The notes: a model not told the origin generated them from the sequence alone. Numbered from the stretch's first letter, positions 1 to 9,134 are shown. The stretch is 24,569 bases of DNA from Massilia sp. UBA2709 (GCA_002354135.1 DEKZ01000108.1:19340-43908); one strand, 5' to 3'. Numbers and translations are program-made.

Positions 1-43
1 TCACGCGTGGGCACGGGGCGCCCATCCTACGTCACGATACCGG

Positions 44-766
44 TTACTCCCCGAGATACGCCGCCTGCACGCGCGGATCGTGCAGCATGTCAGCGGCTGG
101 CCCGGTCATCGTGATCGCGCCCGACTCCATCACGTAGCCGCAGTGCGCGGCCTGCAGCGCCAGTTTCGCGTTCTGCTCGACCAGCAGGATGGTGATGCCC
201 TGCTTCGATACCTCGCGGATCACCTCGAAGATCTTCTCGACCATGATCGGCGCCAGGCCCATCGACGGCTCGTCCAGCAGCAGCAGGGTCGGATGGCACA
301 TCAGGGCGCGCGCCATCGCCAGCATCTGCTGCTCGCCGCCGGACAGGGTGCCGGCCAGCTGGGTCGCGCGTTCCTTCAGGCGCGGGAAAACCGCGTACCA
401 CTTCTCGATATCGGCCTCGATGCCGGCCTTGTCATCACGCGTGTAGGCGCCCATCAAGAGGTTCTCGTGGATCGACATCCGGGTGAACACGCCGCGCCCT
501 TCCGGCACCATGGCCAGCTTGCGCTGCACCAGCTGGAAGGACTGGCTGCCCTTCAAAGGCTCGCCGAGATAGGAAATCGATCCCTCGACCTTCGCGGTCG
601 GCAGCGTGCCGGTGATGGCTTTCAGGGTCGTGGTCTTGCCGGCGCCGTTGGCGCCGATCAGGGTGACCAGCTCGCCCCTGTTCACTTCCAGGTCGATGCC
701 CTTGACGGCCTTGATGCCGCCATAGGCCACCTGCAAACCCTGGACCTTCAGAATGTTGTCGCTCAT
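44..766 (-). CDS. livF: Branched-chain amino acid ABC transporter ATP-binding protein LivF
   Basis: This is the second ATPase subunit of a high-affinity branched-chain amino acid importer; it acts at the cytoplasmic face of the inner membrane. The 240-residue protein has a Walker A (GANGAGKTT), the ABC signature (LSGGEQQ), Walker B (LLLLDEPS) with the LivF-typical MGLAP continuation, and the H-loop region (LLVEQNA). Length is normal for LivF. I start it at the ATG at 766 (MSDNILK), which shares one base with the livG stop codon (TGATG), rather than at the longer open frame reaching 877, whose extra residues are only livG read in another frame. It is the last visible gene of livHMGF. The binding-protein gene is not in the window. 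Family assignment is firm; amide or urea relatives of this family cannot be excluded from sequence alone. Confidence 0.93.
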   Translation of the reverse strand: MSDNILKVQGLQVAYGGIKAVKGIDLEVNRGELVTLIGANGAGKTTTLKAITGTLPTAKVEGSISYLGEPLKGSQSFQLVQRKLAMVPEGRGVFTRMSIHENLLMGAYTRDDKAGIEADIEKWYAVFPRLKERATQLAGTLSGGEQQMLAMARALMCHPTLLLLDEPSMGLAPIMVEKIFEVIREVSKQGITILLVEQNAKLALQAAHCGYVMESGAITMTGPAADMLHDPRVQAAYLGE

Positions 767-1529
767 CAGTGAGCACCTCCCAGGTAGGCCGCGATCACTG
801 CCGGATCCTTCTGGATCTCGGCCGGCGGCCCTTCGGCGATGCGCTTGCCGTATTCGAGCACGGTGATGCGGTCGCACAGGCCCATCATCAGTTTCACGTC
901 GTGCTCGATCAGGAGCACGGTCTTGCCCTGCGCCTTGATCCGGACCAGCAGCTCGCGCAGCGCCAGCTTCTCGGTGGCGTTCATGCCGGCCGCCGGCTCG
1001 TCCAGGGCCAGCAGTTGCGGCTCGGTCGCCAGCGCGCGGGCGATTTCCAGGCGGCGCTGGTCGCCGTAGGACAGGTATTTCGCGGTGCGGTTGGCAAACT
1101 GGCCGATGCCCACGAAATCCAGCAGTTCCTGTGCGTTCGCGCGGATCGCCGCCTCCTCCTCGCGCGCCGCCTTGTGGCGGAAGATGGCGCCGAACACGCC
1201 CTGCCTGGTGCGCACGTGGCGCCCGACCATGACGTTTTCCAGCGCGCTCATCTCGCCGAACAGGCGGATGTTCTGGAAGGTGCGCGCAATGCCGGCCCTG
1301 GCCACCGCATGCGGGGCCGACGGCGAATACGGCTTGCCGGCCAGTTCGAACGTCCCACTATCCGGCTGGTACAGCCCGGTGATCACGTTGAAGAAGGTGG
1401 TCTTGCCGGCGCCGTTCGGGCCGATCAGGCCGACAATCTGGCCGCGCTCGATGCGGATGGCGACGTCGGTCAGGGCCTGCAGGCCGCCAAAACGCTTGTT
1501 GACGCCTGAAATATTCAGCAGGATGTCGC

Positions 1530-1533
<4 letters not shown>
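766..1533 (-). CDS. livG: Branched-chain amino acid ABC transporter ATP-binding protein LivG
   Basis: First ATPase subunit of the Liv importer, pairing with LivF under the LivHM permease. The 255-residue protein shows Walker A (GPNGAGKTT), the LivG-type signature (LSYGDQRRLEIARAL), Walker B (LLALDEPAAGMN), an H-loop (LLIEHDVKLMM) and the C-terminal GPPAEIQKDPAVIAAYLG stretch common to LivG proteins. The ATG at 1533 overlaps the livM stop by four bases (ATGA), so translational coupling is likely. A much longer open frame continues upstream to 3036, but that part is the shadow of livM and livH and is not used. Assignment to the HAAT family is firm, substrate is inferred from family. Confidence 0.94.
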
Positions 1534-2741
<1,208 letters not shown>

Positions 2742-2750
2742 GGCCCCTCC

Positions 2751-3686
2751 CTACGCGCGGTCGGCGACGCGCTCGCCCATGATGCCGGACGGGCGCACGG
2801 TCAGCACCAGGATCAGCACCACGAAGGCGAAGATGTCCTGGTAGTGGCTGCCGAGGAAGCCGCCGGTGGCTTCGCCGATGTAGCCGGCGCCCAGCGCTTC
2901 GATGATACCCAGCAGCAGGCCGCCGATCATCGCGCCATAGATATTGCCGATCCCGCCCAGCACGGCGGCGCAGAAGGCCTTCAGGCCCGGCAGCACGCCC
3001 ATGGTGAAGGTGACCGACGCATAGTTCGCGCCCCACATCACGCCGGCCACGGCCGCCAGCGCGGCGCCGATAGCGAAGGTGGCGACGATCACGCGGTTCG
3101 AATCCACGCCCATCAGGCCGGCCACGCGCGGGTTCTCGGCCACGGCGCGCATTGCCCGTCCCATCTTGGTGCGCTCGACCAGCAGGACCAGCGCCACCAT
3201 GGCGAGCGCGGCCAGGGCCAGCAGCAGCACCTGGGTTTGCGAAATCATGGCGCCGCCGATCATGATCGGCTCGGACGAGAGCAGTTGCGGGAAAGGCAGC
3301 GGGCTGCGGCCCCAGAACGGCATGGCCATGACGAAGGTTTGCAGCAGGATCGACACGCCGATCGCGGTGATCAGGGGCGCCAGGCGGGGCGCGTTGCGCA
3401 GGCGGCGGTAGGCGATGCGTTCGATCAGCACATTCACCAGCATGGTGACGGGAATCGCGCCCAGGATGGCAATCCCCAGCTGCAGGTAGCCCGGCAGGCC
3501 GGGGAAGTGCGCGTCGAGCAGCTGCAGGATCGACAGGCCGACCATGGCCCCGATCATCAGGACGTCGCCGTGGGCAAAGTTAATGAGGTTGAGCACCCCG
3601 TAGACCATCGTGTACCCGAGCGCGACCAGTGCGTACATGCTGCCTAGCACCAGCCCGTTGAGTATCTGCTGGACAAAAGTCTCCAT
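2751..3686 (-). CDS. livH: Branched-chain amino acid ABC transporter permease LivH
   Basis: First gene of livHMGF and the second permease subunit. The 311-residue protein begins METFVQQILNGLVLGS and has the LivH hallmark GYTMVYGVLNLINFAHGD at about 25-42, several membrane segments, and the coupling loop TKMGRAMRAVAENPRVAGLMGVD. The reading frame stays open upstream to 3839, but those residues cross a terminator-like hairpin and a promoter -10 box and lack family similarity. I therefore start at the ATG at 3686, where the LivH-like sequence begins. The leader of about 140 bases carries a candidate promoter and a perfect 12-bp stem with a T tract, so transcription into this operon may be attenuated. 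Confidence 0.92.
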   Translation of the reverse strand: METFVQQILNGLVLGSMYALVALGYTMVYGVLNLINFAHGDVLMIGAMVGLSILQLLDAHFPGLPGYLQLGIAILGAIPVTMLVNVLIERIAYRRLRNAPRLAPLITAIGVSILLQTFVMAMPFWGRSPLPFPQLLSSEPIMIGGAMISQTQVLLLALAALAMVALVLLVERTKMGRAMRAVAENPRVAGLMGVDSNRVIVATFAIGAALAAVAGVMWGANYASVTFTMGVLPGLKAFCAAVLGGIGNIYGAMIGGLLLGIIEALGAGYIGEATGGFLGSHYQDIFAFVVLILVLTVRPSGIMGERVADRA

Positions 3687-3715
3687 CGTTTCCGCTGCCT
3701 CTTTCTTTCGATAAC

Positions 3716-3749
3716 AAAAACGGCACTTCGAGGTTCCCGAAGTGCCGTT
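3716..3749 (-). terminator. Terminator/attenuator-like hairpin in the liv leader
   Basis: A perfect 12-bp inverted repeat (aacggcacttcg at 3719-3730 against cgaagtgccgtt at 3738-3749) with a 7-base loop. Read on the minus strand the stem runs into TTTTTGTTA, the form of an intrinsic terminator. There is no T tract in the plus direction. It lies 33 bases before the livH start and about 180 bases after the ispH stop. It could end ispH transcripts, act as an attenuator of livHMGF, or end a short leader RNA. Confidence 0.75.
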
Positions 3750-3834
3750 GCCTGGCTGACCACTTGTTGACCGCGGCGCAAACCGTCTCCCCTCAGGAAG
3801 AACAGTTGCCAAGACAAAAATTCCGAGCGTCGCC

Positions 3835-3864
3835 ATCATAGCGAGCTTTTTGAAAAACGAACAA
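3835..3864 (-). promoter_or_regulatory. Candidate sigma-70 promoter of livHMGF
   Basis: On the minus strand TTGTTC (3864-3859, 3 of 6 to TTGACA) is followed after 18 bases by TATGAT (3840-3835, 5 of 6 to TATAAT). Transcription would begin near 3828 and read into the hairpin at 3749-3716 before livH. The -35 is poor, so this rests mainly on the -10 box and position. Confidence 0.45.
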
Positions 3865-3930
3865 CGGAAAAATGCTTGCGGCGTTTGTTTGTGATCGAAA
3901 GAGCAGAGAGAGCAGAAAGAACAGCAAGGC

Positions 3931-4878
3931 TTACGCGACGTCGGCGCGCACGCCGTCCAGGCCTTTCGGCAACGGGAAGGTCACGTTCTCTTCCACGCCT
4001 TCGAGCGCGCGCACGCTGGCGGCGCCCAGCGCCTTCAGGCGGTCGATCACGGCCTGCACCAGCACCTCGGGCGCCGAGGCGCCGGCGGTAACGCCGATGC
4101 GTTTCTTGCCTGCGATCCAGCTTGGGTCGATCTTGCCGGCGTCGTCGACCATGTAGGCCGGGGTGCCCATCTTCTCGGCCACTTCGCGCAGGCGGTTCGA
4201 GTTCGAGCTGTTCGGGCTGCCGACCACGACCACGACCTCCACCTGGGGCGCCATGAATTTCACGGCTTCCTGGCGGTTGGTGGTGGCGTAGCAGATGTCG
4301 CCCTTCTTCGGCTCGATGATGTTCGGGAAGCGCTTTTTCAGCGCGGCGATGATGTCCAGGGTGTCGTCGACCGAGAGCGTGGTCTGCGAGACGTAGGCGA
4401 GCAGCTCCGGGTTGGCGACCTGCAGCTTCTCGACATCCTCGACGGTCTCGACCAGGTGCATGCCCTCCTCCGCCTGGCCCATCGTGCCTTCGACTTCCGG
4501 GTGGCCCTGGTGGCCGATCATGACGATCTCGGCGCCCTGCTTGCGCATCTTCGACACTTCCACGTGCACCTTGGTGACCAGCGGGCAGGTGGCATCGAAG
4601 ATCTTCAGGCCGCGCGCCTCGGCTTCGGCGCGCACGGCTTTCGAGACGCCGTGGGCCGAGAACACCAGCGTGTTGCCGGCCGGGACGTCGTCGAGCTCCT
4701 CGATGAAGATCGCGCCCTTGTTGCGCAGGTCGGCCACGACATAGGCGTTGTGGACGATCTCATGGCGCACGTAGATCGGCGCGCCGAACTGGCTCAAGGC
4801 GCGCTCGACGATTTCGATGGCGCGGTCGACGCCGGCGCAAAAGCCGCGCGGCTGGGCAAGCAGAATCTCGTTTTCCAT
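3931..4878 (-). CDS. ispH: 4-hydroxy-3-methylbut-2-enyl diphosphate reductase IspH
   Basis: Last enzyme of the MEP isoprenoid pathway: it reduces HMBPP to IPP and DMAPP with a [4Fe-4S] cluster in the cytoplasm. The 315 residues contain all three cluster cysteines in conserved contexts, C14 (RGFCAGVDRA), C98 (DATCPLVTKVH) and C196 (DICYATTNRQ), plus the substrate-site motifs HEIVHN, SAHGVS, GHPEVEGTMGQ with the catalytic Glu, and SPNSSNSNRL. Length is normal. It starts 12 bases after the fkpB stop, the same pair order as in E. coli and most Burkholderiales, so the two are surely co-transcribed. Confidence 0.97.
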   Translation of the reverse strand: MENEILLAQPRGFCAGVDRAIEIVERALSQFGAPIYVRHEIVHNAYVVADLRNKGAIFIEELDDVPAGNTLVFSAHGVSKAVRAEAEARGLKIFDATCPLVTKVHVEVSKMRKQGAEIVMIGHQGHPEVEGTMGQAEEGMHLVETVEDVEKLQVANPELLAYVSQTTLSVDDTLDIIAALKKRFPNIIEPKKGDICYATTNRQEAVKFMAPQVEVVVVVGSPNSSNSNRLREVAEKMGTPAYMVDDAGKIDPSWIAGKKRIGVTAGASAPEVLVQAVIDRLKALGAASVRALEGVEENVTFPLPKGLDGVRADVA

Positions 4879-4890
4879 AGCGTGTTCCTT

Positions 4891-5346
4891 TTACAGGACC
4901 GAAATCAGTTTCACTTCGAATTGCAGGGCCTGGCCGGCCAGCGGATGGTTGAAGTCGAACAGCGCGCTGTTCTCGCGCATTTCCAGCAGCACGCCGGCGA
5001 AGCGGCCACCCTTGGGCGCGTTGAATTCAATCAATTCGCCCACCTTGTAGTCGGCGTCCGGCACCGAATTTTCTTCCAGCGTGGCCTTCGACACCGGCTG
5101 GATCAGCTCGGGATTGCGGTCGCCGAAGGCTTCCTGCGCGCTCAGCTCGAAAGTTTCGTGCGCGCCTTCCGGCAGGCCGAGCAGGCGCTGCTCGAGGAAG
5201 GGCGCCAGCTGGCCCTGGCCCAGCAGCAAAGTGGCCGGGGTGCCGTTGAAAGTGGTGATCAGATCGGCACCGCCGGCAATGGCGAGCCGGTAATGCAGGG
5301 TCAGGTAGGACGATTCGTTGACGACGGCGGGAGAGGCGTTGGACAT
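4891..5346 (-). CDS. fkpB: FKBP-type peptidyl-prolyl isomerase, SlpA/FkpB type
   Basis: Cytoplasmic prolyl isomerase/chaperone of the SlyD-like FKBP group. The 151 residues have the SlpA pattern: YLTLHYRLA near the N-terminus, TFNGTPATLLLGQGQLAPFLE (the FKBP beta-strand and active-site entry), LLGLPEGAHETFELSAQEAFG, then an inserted-flap region and VLLEMRENSALFDFNHPLAGQALQFEVKL at the C-terminus, where FNHPLAG is diagnostic. There is no signal peptide and no His-rich SlyD tail. The gene lies directly before ispH. Upstream on the minus strand a TACAAT box (about 5395-5390) could be a -10, without a clear -35. Confidence 0.92.
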   Translation of the reverse strand: MSNASPAVVNESSYLTLHYRLAIAGGADLITTFNGTPATLLLGQGQLAPFLEQRLLGLPEGAHETFELSAQEAFGDRNPELIQPVSKATLEENSVPDADYKVGELIEFNAPKGGRFAGVLLEMRENSALFDFNHPLAGQALQFEVKLISVL

Positions 5347-5611
5347 GTTCGTTTCGAGTAGCAGGCAGGCCTGTTGCAGGCAAACCGCTATTGTAAGCCA
5401 CCACCGCCCTTCCCGCCTCCGGCCGCCGCTTTTTTCGGCAGCAGCGAGGCTGCCGGAAATCGTTTCGGGCTTGAGTGTCGTGTCGACGCATCGGCATGAT
5501 GGTCAGCAAACATCTGCATTTCCATGCGCTGGCGCCGGGGCGCCTGGTGCGTCGGCTGCTATTGTCAGACCCATTTCCATGCAGCAATCATCTCAACAAG
5601 GAGGAAGAATC

Positions 5612-6100
5612 ATGAAACCTGACGAATCGGATCTGGTCTATGCAGGCTTCTGGCAGCGCTTCGGCGCCTCGTTTCTCGACGCCTTGCTGACTTACCTGAT
5701 CATCGTAGTGCTGCTGGTCGCCGTGTATGGCGTCGCCGACCTCGGCGATCCGGAAGCCTACGCGGGGCCTGCCGGCTTGGCGATCTCGTATCTGCTGCCG
5801 CCCTTCCTGATCATGATGTTCTGGGTGAAGAAATCGGCAACACCCGGCAAGATGGCGATTGCCGCCACGATTGTCGATGCGAAAACAGGCGGCAAGCCCA
5901 GCACGAAACAATTCGTCATCCGCTACCTCGGCTACGGATTGTCGACCTTGCCCTGTTTCCTGGGCTACCTCTGGGTGGTGTTTGATTCACGCAAACAGGC
6001 CTGGCACGACAAACTGGCGGACACGGTAGTCGTCCGACGCAAGGCGGGTTTATCGGACGAGGTTCGGTTCGAGCAACTGCCGCGAGAGCCGGGCGCCTGA
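5612..6100 (+). CDS. RDD family membrane protein (first of tandem pair)
   Basis: A small inner-membrane protein of unknown function with an RDD domain. The 162 residues show AGFWQRFGASFLDALLT at the N-terminus (the R...D part of the family signature), two to three membrane segments (LTYLIIVVLLVAVYGV; ISYLLPPFLIMMFWV; STLPCFLGYLWVVF), the ATPGKMAI motif and the ending QAWHDKLADTVVV, all typical. I start it at the ATG at 5612, preceded by AAGGAGG at 5598-5604. The open frame extends to 5318 but its extra part is not RDD-like. The next gene is a close paralogue about 100 bases on. Some RDD proteins are implicated in ion transport, but nothing here shows a substrate. Confidence 0.85.
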   Translation: MKPDESDLVYAGFWQRFGASFLDALLTYLIIVVLLVAVYGVADLGDPEAYAGPAGLAISYLLPPFLIMMFWVKKSATPGKMAIAATIVDAKTGGKPSTKQFVIRYLGYGLSTLPCFLGYLWVVFDSRKQAWHDKLADTVVVRRKAGLSDEVRFEQLPREPGA

Positions 6101-6204
6101 CACGATAGCGGCGCCGCAAGGCGTCCATCGCTGTCTTGCGTCCTGCCCCGATCAGGTGCTACCGTTGCCGCGCGGCCGTCCGGCCGCCTTTCCTGGAGCG
6201 CGCG

Positions 6205-6675
6205 GTGGACGACGAAACGCAATACAAATACGTGGGGTTCTGGGCGCGCGTCGGCGCTGCGCTGATCGATACGCTGCTGATGTTCTTCCTGACGCTGCCG
6301 CTGCTCCTCATGCTGTACGGCCCGGGATACTGGGACAGCGCAAGCCTGTTCGAGGGACCGGCGGACATCCTGATTTCGTACGTGCTGCCGGCAATCGCCG
6401 TGATCGCCTTCTGGGTGGCGCGCGGCGCAACGCCGGGCAAGATGGTGATGTCGGCCCAGGTCGTCGATGCCCGCACCGGCAACAAACCCACCCTGGGCCA
6501 GTCGATCGGCCGTTATCTCGGCTACTACGTCTCGACGATTCCGCTCGGCCTGGGCTTGCTGTGGGTCGCGATCGATCCGAAAAAGCAGGGTTGGCACGAC
6601 AAGCTGGCGGGCACTGTCGTGATCCGTCGCAAGCAGGCGCCGGCGCAGCCAGTGCATTTCGTACGCCAGCCCTGA
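6205..6675 (+). CDS. RDD family membrane protein (second of tandem pair)
   Basis: Paralogue of the preceding gene: KYVGFWARVGAALIDTLL, membrane segments (MFFLTLPLLLMLYG; ISYVLPAIAVIAFWVA), ATPGKMVMSAQVVDA and QGWHDKLAGTVVI line up along the whole length. I choose the GTG at 6205 (VDDETQYKYVGF), which has TGGAG seven bases upstream and aligns with the start of the paralogue, over the ATG at 6136 whose added residues are Arg/Cys rich and unlike RDD proteins. That gives 156 residues. The pair probably arose by local duplication and may form one transcript. Function unknown. Confidence 0.82.
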   Translation: MDDETQYKYVGFWARVGAALIDTLLMFFLTLPLLLMLYGPGYWDSASLFEGPADILISYVLPAIAVIAFWVARGATPGKMVMSAQVVDARTGNKPTLGQSIGRYLGYYVSTIPLGLGLLWVAIDPKKQGWHDKLAGTVVIRRKQAPAQPVHFVRQP

Positions 6676-6806
6676 TCGCTCCCTGCGCGGCGGCGCAGCT
6701 TGCACACATGCGCGCCAGATCAGAACCGTCTTTCCTTGTCTGCCCATAATGCGTGGCGGCGAACCGGCCGCAACCGGTCGCTCTTCCCTCTACGACAAGG
6801 AGCATC

Positions 6807-7478
6807 ATGGGTATCAACGACTGGCCGGAACAGGACCGGCCGCGGGAACGGCTGGCGCGCGAAGGCGCGGCCGCATTGTCGAACGCCGAGCTGCTGGCCA
6901 TTTTCCTGCGCGTGGGCGTGCGCGGACGCAGCGCGGTCGAACTCGGCGGCCACATGCTCGCGCATTTCGGTTCGCTGCAGCGCCTGCTGCACGCCACGCC
7001 ACAGGAGTTTTCCGAAGTGCACGGCCTGGGCATGGCCAAGTATGCGCAACTGCAGGCCGTCATGGAATTGTCGCGCCGGGCGATCTCGGAACAGTTCTTC
7101 CGACAGGCCTTGTGTTCGCCCGACGTGGTAAAGAACTACCTGCGCGCCAAGTTCGGCCTGCAGGCCTACGAGTCGTTCGTGGTGCTGTTCGTCGACGTCA
7201 AGAACCGTTTGATCGATGCACAGGAAATGTTTCGCGGCACGTTGACGCATACCAGCGTCTACCCGCGCGAAGTGGTGAAGGCGGCGCTGCGGCGCAATGC
7301 CTCGGGCGTCATGCTCGCCCACAACCACCCTTCCGGCGAGTGCGCCCCCAGTGAAGCCGACCTCAGCCTGACGCGGGCGCTGGCCCAGGCGCTGGCCCTG
7401 GTCGACGTGCGCGTGCTCGACCATTTTGTGGTGGCAGGGACACAGGTGCACTCCTTCGCCGAGCATGGCCAGCTCTGA
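6807..7478 (+). CDS. radC: RadC family JAB-domain protein
   Basis: Full-length RadC-type protein, 223 residues. The N-terminus (WPEQDRPRERLAREGAAAL, SNAELLAIFLRVG) is the RadC UPF0758 start with the helix-hairpin-helix-like segment, including VHGLGMAKYAQLQAV. The C-terminal JAB/MPN domain carries LFVDVKNRLIDAQEMFRGTL, then the metal-site motif HNHPSG and the following SEADLSLT with the conserved Asp. The start at 6807 has AAGGAG at 6798-6803. It lies just upstream of rpmB, a widely conserved order in proteobacteria. The old link of radC to DNA repair is not supported in later work; the biochemical role remains unclear. Metal-dependent peptidase or nuclease activity is only suggested by the fold. 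Confidence 0.93.
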   Translation: MGINDWPEQDRPRERLAREGAAALSNAELLAIFLRVGVRGRSAVELGGHMLAHFGSLQRLLHATPQEFSEVHGLGMAKYAQLQAVMELSRRAISEQFFRQALCSPDVVKNYLRAKFGLQAYESFVVLFVDVKNRLIDAQEMFRGTLTHTSVYPREVVKAALRRNASGVMLAHNHPSGECAPSEADLSLTRALAQALALVDVRVLDHFVVAGTQVHSFAEHGQL

Positions 7479-7526
7479 CAAAACCTGCAGTTAACTGCGA
7501 GAAAACAAGAAGCTAGCCGCGATTTT

Positions 7527-7566
7527 ACAATTGTTAAATTCGAGCCTAGATGCAAGACACAATTGT
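7527..7566. promoter_or_regulatory. Paired ACAATTGT palindromes upstream of rpmB
   Basis: The 8-base palindrome ACAATTGT occurs at 7527-7534 and again at 7559-7566, 32 bases apart start to start (about three helical turns), inside an AT-rich stretch before the rpmB promoter. The first copy sits in a longer near-palindrome (TTTACAATTGTTAAA). This could be an operator or an A/T-rich upstream element. No regulator is identified. Confidence 0.35.
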
Positions 7567-7579
7567 TTTTCGCAAGTGA

Positions 7580-7609
7580 TTGATTCCGCGATGGTTTTCA
7601 CGCTATACT
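7580..7609 (+). promoter_or_regulatory. Sigma-70 promoter of rpmBG
   Basis: TTGATT (7580-7585, 4 of 6) and TATACT (7604-7609, 5 of 6) separated by 18 bases, 40 bases before the rpmB start codon. Position before a ribosomal protein operon and the upstream AT-rich tract support it. Confidence 0.6.
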
Positions 7610-7648
7610 CTCGTTTTTCCAATCCTGGATATTCTTAAGGAGTGCACT

Positions 7649-7885
7649 ATGGCACGTGTCTGCCAAGTTACCGGCAAGGGAGTGATGGTTGGCAACAACG
7701 TCTCCCACGCTAACAACAAAACCAAGCGTCGTTTCCTGCCGAACCTGCAGAACCGCCGCATCTTCGTGGAATCGGAAAACCGCTGGGTCTCCCTGCGTCT
7801 GTCCAACGCCGGTCTGCGCGTGATCGACAAGCTCGGCATCGACGCCGTCCTGGCCGACATGCGTGCCCGTGGCGAAAAAGTTTAA
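7649..7885 (+). CDS. rpmB: 50S ribosomal protein L28
   Basis: Structural protein of the large ribosomal subunit. The 78 residues start MARVCQVTGKG and contain NNVSHANNKTKRRFLPNLQ, the L28 signature, then RWVSLRLSNAGLRVIDKLGID and end RARGEKV, close to the E. coli protein over the whole length. The ATG at 7649 has AAGGAG at 7637-7642; residues upstream in the same frame are not L28. rpmG follows after 13 bases. Confidence 0.98.
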   Translation: MARVCQVTGKGVMVGNNVSHANNKTKRRFLPNLQNRRIFVESENRWVSLRLSNAGLRVIDKLGIDAVLADMRARGEKV

Positions 7886-7898
7886 TTAGGGAGCTATC

Positions 7899-8066
7899 AT
7901 GGCAAAAACTGGCCGCGACAAAATCAAGCTGGAATCGACCGCAGGTACCGGTCACTTCTACACCACCACCAAGAACAAGCGCACGATGCCGGCGAAGATG
8001 GAAATCACCAAATTCGACCCGAAGGCACGTAAGCACGTGATCTACAAGGAAACCAAGATCAAGTAA
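7899..8066 (+). CDS. rpmG: 50S ribosomal protein L33
   Basis: A 55-residue large-subunit protein read directly from the sequence: it starts MAKTGRDKIKLESTAGTG, continues HFYTTTKNKRTM, and ends KHVIYKETKIK. It has no cysteine pairs, so it is the zinc-independent (C-minus) form usual in proteobacteria. AGGGAG lies just before the start. It follows rpmB by 13 bases and is followed by an intrinsic terminator, so rpmBG is a two-gene operon. Confidence 0.98.
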   Translation: MAKTGRDKIKLESTAGTGHFYTTTKNKRTMPAKMEITKFDPKARKHVIYKETKIK

Positions 8067-8085
8067 TCGATCTGGTGCAGTAGAC

Positions 8086-8118
8086 AAAAAGCCGCCCACG
8101 CAAGTGCGCGGCTTTTTT
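8086..8118 (+). terminator. Rho-independent terminator of rpmBG
   Basis: GCCGC (8091-8095) pairs with GCGGC (8108-8112), with an inner CAC/GTG pair, flanked by five A and followed by six T. It lies 20 bases after the rpmG stop. Confidence 0.9.
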
Positions 8119-8177
8119 GTTTGTGCGCTCTGGCAGCGCTGCCGGCCAGGAAAGCCGGAGTCCCCCCTGCAGGGCGC

Positions 8178-8203
8178 AAAAAAAGAGCGGGCATTGCCCG
8201 CTC
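8178..8203 (-). terminator. Rho-independent terminator of the PEP-CTERM gene
   Basis: A perfect 8-bp stem (gagcgggc 8185-8192, gcccgctc 8196-8203) with a 3-base loop; on the minus strand it runs into seven T (8184-8178). It lies about 30 bases beyond the stop of the gene at 8232. Confidence 0.9.
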
Positions 8204-8231
8204 TCCTTCATTGTTGCCGATCGCTTTGCGA

Positions 8232-9086
8232 TTATGCCTTGTTGGCGCGCTTGCGGGCGATCATGCCGGCGCCCAGCATGGCGATGCCGAACAGGGCCAG
8301 CGAACCCGGCTCCGGCACTTCAGCCAGCTTGAACTGGCCGTTGTTCGAGACGAAGAAGTAGTTCGGCGCGTTCTTGTAGGTGCCGCCCGAGCAGCCCGGA
8401 CCCGTGAAGCCGGCGAACTCGCAAGCCACTTCGTTGACCAGGCGCGAGGTCGGCTCGCCAACGGTGTTGGCGTTGGTGAAAGCGAAGGACAGGATGGCTT
8501 CCTTCGACAGATCCTTGCCGTTACCGCGGAAGAAGTAACCTTCCTTCAGGCTGCCTGCGTTTGCCTGCGCGATCACGCTGACCTGGCCGTTGTTCACCGG
8601 GCTGCCGCTTGCATCGACCAGGCCGCCGCCACCGGCGAGCACGTTGAATTCGGCGATCAGGTTACCCAGGTCGGCGCCGTAGGTGCCTGCGGTGCTGCCG
8701 TACTGGCCATTGGTCGGGTTCTGGTACATGCGGATGGTGCCGCCGGTGAACTTGAAGGCGCCGCTGAAATTGCCCTTGCCGTAGGCTTCGAAGACCGCGG
8801 TGATATTGCCGCCTGCGTAGTTGATCGGGAACAGCGCGCCATTGCTGTCGGCCTGCGAGATGTTGAACACAGCGTGCTCGACGAACGAGAACGAGTTCTT
8901 GCCGCTCGGGGTCAGCTGGATGAAAGCGTTGCCGTTGATGTCCAGGTACTCATTGATTTCCTGGCCATTGGTGAAACCGCCGCCGTTCGGGTTGAACACC
9001 CAATCGTTCAGGACCACGTTTGCCTGGGCGGCATTGAACGAGAGGGCCAGGGCTGCAGCGCAAGTCAGCTTCTTCAGGAATGTCAT
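8232..9086 (-). CDS. PEP-CTERM sorting domain exported protein
   Basis: An exported protein of unknown function that should be processed by exosortase at its C-terminus. The 284 residues begin with a signal peptide (MTFLKKLTCAAALALSFNAAQA), followed by a Gly/Asn-rich beta-type domain, and end with the PEP-CTERM tail: VPEPGSLALFG from residue 257, a hydrophobic segment and the basic end ARKRANKA. Two cysteines (VACEF, GPGCSGG) may form a disulphide. I start it at the ATG at 9086, where the signal peptide begins, not at 9125, because the sigma-54 promoter predicts a transcript start near 9124. PEP-CTERM proteins are tied to extracellular polysaccharide and floc or biofilm formation. No exosortase gene is in this window. 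Confidence 0.92.
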   Translation of the reverse strand: MTFLKKLTCAAALALSFNAAQANVVLNDWVFNPNGGGFTNGQEINEYLDINGNAFIQLTPSGKNSFSFVEHAVFNISQADSNGALFPINYAGGNITAVFEAYGKGNFSGAFKFTGGTIRMYQNPTNGQYGSTAGTYGADLGNLIAEFNVLAGGGGLVDASGSPVNNGQVSVIAQANAGSLKEGYFFRGNGKDLSKEAILSFAFTNANTVGEPTSRLVNEVACEFAGFTGPGCSGGTYKNAPNYFFVSNNGQFKLAEVPEPGSLALFGIAMLGAGMIARKRANKA

Positions 9087-9134
9087 GTTTAGCTCTTTAT
9101 GGTGGAAATTGGTTTTTAACGACATGAGCTAATT

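Noticed and set aside
3687..3839. Possible branched-chain-rich leader peptide (MMATLGIFVLATVLPEG) before livH
   Set aside because: Rich in Leu/Val/Ile, but its ATG overlaps the predicted -10 box so it would not be in the transcript. It has no stop before livH and no ribosome site. Kept only as a thought for the leader hairpin.
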